NCBI RefSeq assembly: GCF_014857925.1
Contig: NZ_JACYVZ010000011.1
Span: forward strand, 1-64,000
Direction of reading: 5' to 3'
DNA length: 64,000 bases
DNA from: Cysteiniphilum marinum
GTDB lineage: Bacteria > Pseudomonadota > Gammaproteobacteria > Francisellales > Francisellaceae
Of the stretch, positions 1 to 8,400 are shown piece by piece (positions within the stretch are counted from its first letter, which is position 1; every line of letters starts with the position of its first letter). The notes below the pieces were generated by a model that did not search any database, was not told the origin of the DNA, and worked only from the letters and a program-made list of their open reading frames with translations. Both the position numbers and the translations under genes were made by a program.

Positions 1-44
1 TTTACAGGGTCAATACGCCCTAAATTAACGATCCAATCTATCAT
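1..44 (-). CDS. N-terminal fragment of an unidentified protein (runs off the window)
   Basis: An ATG at 44-42 on the minus strand opens a frame reading MIDWIVNLGRIDPV before the window ends. A GGAG motif lies seven bases upstream of the ATG. The start overlaps the TGA of the short frame at 41-115 in an ATGA arrangement, as expected for translational coupling. Fourteen codons are too few to identify a family. It could also be a chance frame. Confidence 0.45.
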   Translation of the reverse strand, partial: MIDWIVNLGRIDPV

Positions 45-115
45 CTATCTGCTCCAACCAAGTTAATATTATACACTTGATTAGAATTAAACCGGTGAGC
101 TGTAGATTTAATCAT
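41..115 (-). CDS. 24-codon small ORF, possible leader peptide coupled to the edge gene
   Basis: ATG at 115-113 is preceded by a good ribosome binding site (AAAGGAGATGAG). The frame runs 24 codons (MIKSTAHRFNSNQ..., ending VGADR) and its TGA overlaps the ATG of the edge-truncated frame. The strong ribosome binding site and the ATGA junction suggest a translated leader or a small first gene of an operon. Alternatively it is the decayed start of the downstream gene. No family is recognised. From 116 to 294 no other gene or clear signal is visible. Confidence 0.35.
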   Translation of the reverse strand: MIKSTAHRFNSNQVYNINLVGADR

Positions 116-294
116 CTCATCTCCTTTTATAACGATATCTTATTTGCTATTACCCCTATTGCTCTCTCCTGAGAAATTCTGAGAAACTACTTCTATTACT
201 GGACTTACGAACTTTTGCTATTTCAACACCCCGCCTCGTAAACAAAGTGCGTAAATTCAGCTATTAGTCTGATATTTAGGAAATTATAAAATTA

Positions 295-1761
295 TTAATA
301 AACAAGTTGGCTTTCTAGGGCAAAATGATCCGATAAATCAAGCATCCCATATGGTGCATACGGCACTTTAAGCCCACCATCATACATCGCATTCTCATCT
401 GGCGCTCTTAGCACTAAAATTTGTGTGGTTTGTATTATTGGCTGCTTGTAATCCTTGATTGCTAAAACATAATCCAACATTTCGCGTGAGTCATCGGTAT
501 TCATCTTATTCTTAGTGAAGTCAGATGAGTAAGGTACTAAGGTTTGGTTAATCCAATGTGCTGCTTGCAATACATGCGGCATGATATTGCGATTATACTG
601 CACTTTATCCTTTTCCCACCAGTTTATATTTAGATCTCCCATCAATAATACGGGCTCAGTATTTGGAATATTTCTACTTTGAATAAAACTATATATTTGT
701 TGAAATTGTTGATCTCGTGCTGCAATCGCCTTTTCATCATTCCATGCTTGAGTATGCGTACCAAAAATATTGTAAAGTTTACCTTTTTTATTGATTTTAA
801 CCCACTGAATCGTCTTGTGAGCACCACAATCTGAACCAGTACAATCACTATAGATCAGTGCATCACTTTGCACAATTGGCCAACGGCTAAATATAACCAC
901 ACCGCTGGTTAATATTGGATCAACCTCACTGGGGTATACTGGACCATAATGGTAAGGATAAGATTTGCTCATTCCGGCAATAAAATGCTCACGATGCGAT
1001 TTGTCAAATAACTCCTCAGCAACAACGACATCATAATGTTGGATTTTAGTCGGGATAATCGTTGCCCTTTCACTGGCCATATTCATACGCGTATTCCCTA
1101 CGGCAAAGTAAAAAGGGTTTAACTGCACATTATAGGTTAAAACATTTAGTACATTAGCTTCTTCATTAACCTGCGATGCCAATGACTGCTGTGGCGCATC
1201 AAGCACAAAGAAAATATCATCGGTACTTTGCACACTAGCACCGTGATGCACAATGCCTATATATAAATTAAAAGCTTGTCCATCATGTGTAAATATCTCT
1301 TTTTTGCTAATAAGCTGAGTATTATAAGGAAAACTTCCTGGTGTTGGTTTATGATCAAAAAGTGTTATTTTGCTATGCCCATCATCTGTGTACACTTCAC
1401 TATCAGAAGACATAACACTAGAGCCAATCCAATCCCCTCTAACACACAAATTAAAATCAATGCGATTAAATGCTTTTTGATGACTTAGATCCGTTAATGT
1501 GCTGACAAAACAATATGTCTGACTATTTTTAATCCCTTTGTTATAGTTGATATCAAACAAAGGTGCATATCCATAAGGTGAAATATCCTTATCATATCCC
1601 TTGTATGCACTAGTAGAAATTGCTTGTGATGATGCACCTGCATTGAAAGAAGACTGCGCTTTCAATGCTCTATTTGTATTATTAATAAACTCAATATGAT
1701 ATTCCGCATATGACAGACCACTACATAACAAACTAAGCATTAAGATAGATTTTTTCATCAT
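295..1761 (-). CDS. secreted sphingomyelinase C-like phosphodiesterase (endonuclease/exonuclease/phosphatase fold)
   Basis: A 488-aa protein with a short signal peptide (residues 1-19, cut near SYA-EY). An N-terminal beta-rich region of about 200 residues has no recognised family. It is followed by a DNase I/EEP-type catalytic domain (about 205-488). The metal and catalytic motifs of bacterial neutral sphingomyelinases are in order: N211 in TYNVQ, E249/E250 in VVAEELFD, H336 in GTHTQAW, D376/N378 in GDLNIN, and D478-H479 in LSDHFAL. THTQAW favours a sphingomyelinase C over a plain nuclease. The predicted role is hydrolysis of choline phospholipids outside the cell. An AAAGGGA site lies before the double ATG; starting at either Met changes one residue. 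The gene stands alone. Substrate specificity is inferred from motifs. Confidence 0.82.
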   Translation of the reverse strand: MMKKSILMLSLLCSGLSYAEYHIEFINNTNRALKAQSSFNAGASSQAISTSAYKGYDKDISPYGYAPLFDINYNKGIKNSQTYCFVSTLTDLSHQKAFNRIDFNLCVRGDWIGSSVMSSDSEVYTDDGHSKITLFDHKPTPGSFPYNTQLISKKEIFTHDGQAFNLYIGIVHHGASVQSTDDIFFVLDAPQQSLASQVNEEANVLNVLTYNVQLNPFYFAVGNTRMNMASERATIIPTKIQHYDVVVAEELFDKSHREHFIAGMSKSYPYHYGPVYPSEVDPILTSGVVIFSRWPIVQSDALIYSDCTGSDCGAHKTIQWVKINKKGKLYNIFGTHTQAWNDEKAIAARDQQFQQIYSFIQSRNIPNTEPVLLMGDLNINWWEKDKVQYNRNIMPHVLQAAHWINQTLVPYSSDFTKNKMNTDDSREMLDYVLAIKDYKQPIIQTTQILVLRAPDENAMYDGGLKVPYAPYGMLDLSDHFALESQLVY

Positions 1762-2025
1762 AATTTCCCTTTATCCTTTTTTATTTTCAACCCATCATTG
1801 GTTTAATAAAATTCTAATCACTTAAAAAATTTTAAATAACTAGTAAAAGTACTCAATAGTTAAAAAATTACATAATTTAGGGTTTTTCCCTGTTAATCAT
1901 TTATCGGTTTTTGATTACCTTAGCACTGTCCGTCAAATTCATAAATTATTTATGCGCTTGGATGGCATACGCAGCTACACACAACATGTGGCATTTATAA
2001 ATTAATAAAAAAGGAAAAAAGTGTA

Positions 2026-2175
2026 ATGCACTATTATGCATGGAGTATATTAAGATTAAGTAGCGACCTTAATCAAAAAATGACAAAACCTGAGATGAAA
2101 GTAATTTGGACTATTGGTGGTGTCTGCGCCATATCTGTTATAGCAATTGCAGCTATTGCTATTTTTTTGTTGTAG
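2026..2175 (+). CDS. 49-aa single-span membrane peptide
   Basis: ATG at 2026 follows AAAAAGGAAAAAAGTGTA, with AAGGA about ten bases away, and the frame stops at TAG 2173-2175. The product starts MHYYAWSILRLSSDLNQK and ends in a hydrophobic helix from IWTIGG through IAIFLL. It therefore looks like a small inner-membrane peptide with a charged N-terminal half. An internal Met (TKPEMK region) could give a 31-aa form, but no ribosome binding site is visible there. No family is recognised. The 264 bases before it, upstream of the divergent phospholipase-like gene, are AT-rich and presumably hold both promoters. Confidence 0.5.
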   Translation: MHYYAWSILRLSSDLNQKMTKPEMKVIWTIGGVCAISVIAIAAIAIFLL

Positions 2176-2223
2176 CCATCTTGTTTTATATACTAATGGC
2201 ACTACCTTTAGGAGGATTGATAA

Positions 2224-2340
2224 CCATCCATGGCCGCTTCGCATTGGATCCTTACGCCATCCTGGCTCAGGATGACAAGTCAGGGGCGTCATTGCGAGCA
2301 TGGATGCGCGGCAATCCAGTTTGCCAAGGATGGTTGATGT
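2224..2340. repeat. composite palindromic intergenic repeat, GC-richer than surroundings
   Basis: Three hairpins follow one another: ATCCA/TGGAT (2226-2230 with 2245-2249), CATCCTG-gct-CAGGATG (2258-2274), and ATTGCGAGC with GCGCGGCAAT (2291-2315). The segments GGATCC...CTCAGGATGAC and GTCATTGCGAGC...GCGGCAATCC resemble short palindromic motifs that I remember as dispersed through many bacterial genomes. The block is clearly GC-richer than its flanks and lies between the end of the 49-aa peptide gene and the 3' end of the giant lipoprotein gene. It may also act as a transcriptional barrier between these convergent genes. Family assignment is from memory. Confidence 0.55.
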
Positions 2341-2426
2341 CTGCTTTTTGCAAAGCTTATATTCACAAACCACTTCTTAAGGTAGCGGCATTAGTTTTAT
2401 ATACCATTTATCAGACATATCACTTA

Positions 2427-5400
2427 CTAACGTGAAACAGAATAATCAAAGCGCCTAGTTATGACAAGCTCTGGATATTTTTTGTTTTTTAACTTAAACG
2501 TTAAATGATAATTAAATGGCGTTGAGTTCCAGTTAAATATATTGGCTGCAGATGTTTGTAATTCATGATACAAGTCATTTCTGGCGCCTCCACCGTAGTA
2601 TTTATTATATTGAATTTTTCTGTCACCCTCTACCCAAGGCAACTCGCCTTGTTGTGCCTGTGATATAGGGATATTTTGAAAATCATCTATTGTACCCCTG
2701 TAATTAGTAAATTTCACACCATATGTTTCTATGTACCAGTTAGAAAAGTAAAATAAAAGCCGAGTGTGTAAATTAAATTTGCCATCTGAGAAAGTTTTCA
2801 TACTTGTGCCTAACTTAGGCTCATCTACAGAAGCAATCTCTTGAGAGGCGCTCGAGCTAAAACCTAAATTATCCATTACTTGTACACTAACATTATTATT
2901 ACTTACAACACTTGGTGCTTGTAATACAATTTTTGCGCTGGTTTTACTGCCTGAAATCAACTTCCAATTACTTGGAATTGTCCATAGATAAGGTTGTACT
3001 ACCAATTGCCTTCTCCCTTTTGCGCTTCCTTGTGCCTCGAGTGTTAATTCAGAACCGATTACTGTTGCTTGATGCCCAATAATTTTCACACTTGGATTTA
3101 ACTGTGGATCTGGTTTAACACTATATTTAACAACAGCTGTACTGCTACTTTGGCCACTATCATCTACAACATAGACTTGTATACTGTATCGATTATTATT
3201 CAGATTATAATCAGGCACAGTAAACACTGGATTATAGACATTACCCGCACTTAAACAATTACCACAGCTAGCACTCCAGTAATAATTATTACTCGGGATA
3301 CTGCGCCCTTTTCCAGCGGTTGCTTGCGCATTTAAACGCATTTCCTGACCTTCAAGAATCTCCTGATCTGCGCCCAAAGTAACACTTGGCGCTAGTACGG
3401 GATCTGGTTTAATTGCTACTGAATGCTGTGCATTTGCTTTAAAACCTTCACTATCTGTCACCTCTATAGAGATATTAGCACTTTGCCCCGCTGATTTATA
3501 TTGAGGTGCTTTAATGGTAACTTGCGCTTGATTAGCATCACTAATGATTTGCCAAGGTGCGGGAATATGCCAAGTATAATGGCTTATACTTCGCCCGCCT
3601 TTGGCTTGTGCATCAGCATTTAGGGTAAGCTCATGAGACTCGACAATATCGCTCACACCATTGATATTAACTGTCGGTAAAAAACCGTCATTAGATGTTA
3701 CTTGGTAGGTCACCTGCCCAGTTGATGATTTGCCATAAGCATTTGTAACCGTTAAAGTGAATGTATATTGATTGTTACCATTAGCATGATAAGCTGGCAC
3801 ATCAAAGCTTGCATTTAATTGATTCGCATTATTGATTACGATATGGGCATCTGATGCCTGCCAATGGTAGCTAAGAGTCTGATCTGGTGCACTTGTATCG
3901 CCCTGAACCGTAGCACTTAAGGCTTTATTGGTTTGCTCAATGATATTACCATTATCTGGCATTGTAATGCTTGGGGCTTGATATATTATAACGGTTAAAG
4001 CCACATCGTATATCAACTGATAACCGAAGTCAGGACCTTTGACACTCATTAATACTTGTCCTGTATAACGACCCGCGTGTGCTTGATCATAAGCAGCTGT
4101 TTTGACCAACTGAAAGATCATTTGGTTTTTATCTAGCATTTGATCAGTTAACCTATTTAATGGAAACCAACGGTAGCCATCGATAAGGCTTCTATAACCC
4201 ATAAAATTAAAGTTGACAACTTTACCTTGCGCATTTTTAAGCTCTGCGCTAAAAGCGGTGTGATCAGGGTTGCCAATGGTTTCTTTATCGGTCAACTTAC
4301 TTGGCACCCCAGATATCTCTGTATTTGCAGTTGCTTGCAGATCAGCTACATTTACATAGGCAAGCAACTGAGCATTGGTGTTGATAAACTTATCTTTATA
4401 GCCCAAAGTAGCACCGGAAAAACGCCTGTCACCTTCTTTTGCAAAATCCCAATGTAAAGTTTCAACTTCAGTAGCCACAGTACTTCCAACACTTGCCATC
4501 ATTTGTGCTTTATTTGCATACATTACTTTTATCGTGGGCGTATAGGCACCTTTAGTCGCTGTTTCAAATATAGCATTAATCTCACAAGAATCACCGATGC
4601 CTAAGTCTTGAGAGCAAGTACTACTACTTTGCTGTAAGCCATCAGAGAAAATAATGTTTCCTAAGCCTTTGGCAATTCGATTGCCTTGATTTATCACGCG
4701 AAACTGCACTTTATAAGGTTGATTAATCATAATATTTTCAGGTAATGGTTTTGTTGCGACTATTTGTAATTGCATATTTTCAAGCACATTAATTATTATC
4801 GATTGCTCAGTTTGCACTCCGGTATTATCGGTAACGGTTAATTTAAGCACATAGCTATTTTTACCACCTTGATTAAACATAGGTGCAGTAAACTCTTTAT
4901 GCGTATCGCCTCCTGTTGTATGTGCCATAGCAGTTCCAGACCACTGATAGTCTTCAATATTTCGTCCAACACCTGCATTGACTATTGCGTTAATATTTAT
5001 CTTCTCTCCTTCAATAACACGATGGTTTCCGCCTAATACTACCGTTGGCGCTAGAGCATCATCCGCATCAACTGATATAGTTAATATGGCGTGATCACTA
5101 CTTACCCCTGTGCTGTCTATAACTGTTAATCCTATTTCACCTTGTTGACCTGACCCACTATATGCTGGTGCTTTTAAGGTAATATGCTTTGCGTGTTGAT
5201 CTCCTATGAACGCCCAACCCTTAGGGATAAGCCAATGATAATTATCTTCTGGAATATTGCGCCCACCCTTTGCTTGTGCATTAGCATTTAAGGTGATCTC
5301 TTGGTTTTCTATAAGCTGTTTATCTCCTTGAATTGTGACCGTCGGCTTTAAATTGCTATTGGCTTGTATTGTATACTTCACTGTATTAGCAATGCTTTTA

Positions 5401-8400
5401 ACCCCTGTATTATCGGTAACAACCAATGATAAATTGTAGCTATCTGAGATACCGTTATATGCGGGCGCTGTAAATACGGGGGTTGCTGTATCTTTCCCTG
5501 ATGTTAAATACTGTGCGCCATTACCACTCCATGTATAAGATTTAATATATCGACCACCTTTTGGACTGCCTGAACCTGATACTTGGCGAGATTGACCTTC
5601 CTCTATTATTTGATTACTTCCTGCATTGGCCGTTGGCTTAAGTGCATCATCAGGATCAACGGATATGCTCAAGGTTGTTTGATCACTGCTTACCCCTGTA
5701 TTATCAATAACGGTTAATGCAATTTCACCTTCTTGACCCAATCCACTATACGCCGGCGCTCTTAAGGTAATGTATTTTGCTGTCTTATTTCCGACAACCT
5801 CCCATCCCTTTGGGACCAGCCAATGATATTTATTCTCTGGAATATTGCGCCCACCTTTGGCTTGTGCGTTAGCATTTAAGGTGACCTGTTGACTTTCTGT
5901 AACCTCTGTAGCGCCTTGGATTGTTACTGTGGGCTTTAGACTGCTATTTGCTTGAATTGTATAAGTCACTGTACTAACAGCGCTGTTAACACCTGTATTA
6001 TCAGTAACAACCAAAGATAAACGATAGCTATCTGCGCCACCCCTATATGCTGGGGCTGTAAATGTAGGTGTCGCGGTATCCTTCCCTGATGTTAGATACT
6101 TTGCACCATTACCACTCCATGTATAGGATTTAATATATCGATTACCCTTTGCCTTGCCTGATCCTAATACTTGATAAGATTGGCCCTCCTCTATTGTTTG
6201 ATTACCTCCTGCATTCGCTGTTGGCTTAAGTGTATCATCAGGGTTAACAGATATTGTTAATATTGTTTGATCACTACTTATCCCTGAGCTATCAATAACC
6301 GTTAACGCAAGCTTACCTTCTTGACCTAATCCACTGTATGCCGGTGCTTTTAAACTAATATGCTTTCCTTCTTTATCTCCTAAAATTTCCCAGTCCTTAG
6401 GAATTATCCAATGATAATTGCTCTCTGGAATATTGCGCCCACCTTTGGCTTGTGCATCAGCACTTAAGGTGATCTCTTGATTTTCAGTAACCTCTTTATT
6501 GCCTTGAATTGTTACTGTAGGCTTTAGAGCGCTATTAGCTTCTACAATATATTTAAGTATTTTTGTTGATATCTGCCCTGTTGAATCAGTCACTGTCAGC
6601 TCCAACTGATATTCATTACCGTTTAACTGATAAGCTGGTGCTGTAAAACTGGGACTTAAGGTGTTTGATGCATTTAACTGAATACCACCGCTAGCTACCC
6701 ATTTATAGCTGGTAATTTGACGCTGCCCTTTTGCTTGTACCGTAATGTTATCAACATTAACTTTATCACCTTCTGTTACTTTTCTTAGAGGGTTAACCAT
6801 GATAATTTCAGGCTTCAATTTTGAATCAGGCATAACAATAATAGTGTGACTGACTGTCGCACTTGATTGCTTTGTGTTATCAGTGACAAATAAGCTTACC
6901 TCAAGCTCATCTTCAGATGAACCACTATAAGCAGGGGCCTGTAAATGAAGTTCACTTTTATCACTTGCCTCATCTATTTTCCATGCCTTATTTTTTATTA
7001 GCCAATGATAGGCATTGGTAGGAATACTTCTACCATTACCAGCTTGTGCATGCGCTATTAAAGTAATGTTATCACCTTCAATTACCTTACCATCCTTATT
7101 GTCACTAATACTATTTATAATCGGATCTTTATTGCTATCAGACGTCACAATGATATGAATAGATGCGGGTTCACTTTGAATCCCAGTATTATCAATTGCG
7201 ATCACTTGTAATTGATACTTATCCTCACCACCTGAGAAGCTTGGTGCTGTAAAGACCCTTTCTTGATCTTGTCCTTTCAAATGTGCTACCGCTGAACCAG
7301 AGAACTGATATTTACTAATTGATCGACCATTACCTGCTTGAGCAACTGTATTAATAGTAATGCTTTGCCCTTCAATCACCGTGCGATCACTACCTAAACT
7401 CACCTTTGGTTTTAAACCTTCATCCGCCATGATTTCAATACTATGATCTGCTTGAGCACTCTTGGCACCTACGCTATCAATCACCGAAACTTTAAAGCTG
7501 CCTTTAATGCCTGTTGTTGTATATTTAGGCACTTTTACTGTTAATTGTTTATGATTGCGATTGCCTATAACCTCCCAACCTTCAGGTACTAGCCAGTGGT
7601 AGTTATCCTCAGGGATACTGCGCTGACCTTTTGCGGTTGCTTTTGCTTCTAATGTTATCTTTTGCCCCTCTGTTACCTGTGTATCCGCTACAATCTCAAC
7701 ACTTGGTTCTAATATCGCATCTGGCGTCACCGTATAAATAACACTACTAGGCTCACTAACAATGCCTGCATTATCTGTCACACTCAACGTTAATTCATAC
7801 TTATCTTGAAAAGCTCCCTTATAAGCAGGTGCTGTGAAAATTGGTTGTAATACATTAGGATCACTTAAATAACTTGCACCATTGCCATGCCAATGATATG
7901 AGCTGATAGACCTACCCTCTCCAGCAATGGCACTAGCAAGCACTTGATGTGTTTTACCTTCCTCAACTGACTGAGCTAAACCAGCATTTGCTGTTGCTTT
8001 CTTTTTGCTATCGGCCAATACCTCAAGTGAGGAGAAAACAGTTTGTTTATTGCCTTTGCTATCGGCAACAACTAATTTAAAGTCATAGGTATTATGATCT
8101 TTATGGTATGCCGGTGCTGTTATCTGTACTGTTTTTTGCGCACTATCTACATTATGTACCTCTTTTGCAAAGTCCCATTGATAATGCAAACTTTTATCCT
8201 CTGGGAAAATAACCGGTGTTAGTGAGTGATTTTGCCCTTCTTGCAATGTGATTTTTTGCGGTAAATAGACTGCATAATCTTGTGTCGAGATGACACTTTT
8301 TTTCACTGACTGCATAAACGCAGGGTTATTGCTCAAAGATATAAGTACTTTATTGCTTTTAGTCTTTTCTTCTTGAGCTGGCGATAGTTGACTAACATCA

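Noticed and set aside
2106..2435. 109-aa plus-strand frame starting MDYWW
   Set aside because: It is out of frame with the better-supported 49-aa peptide and runs through a palindromic repeat; composition is not protein-like.
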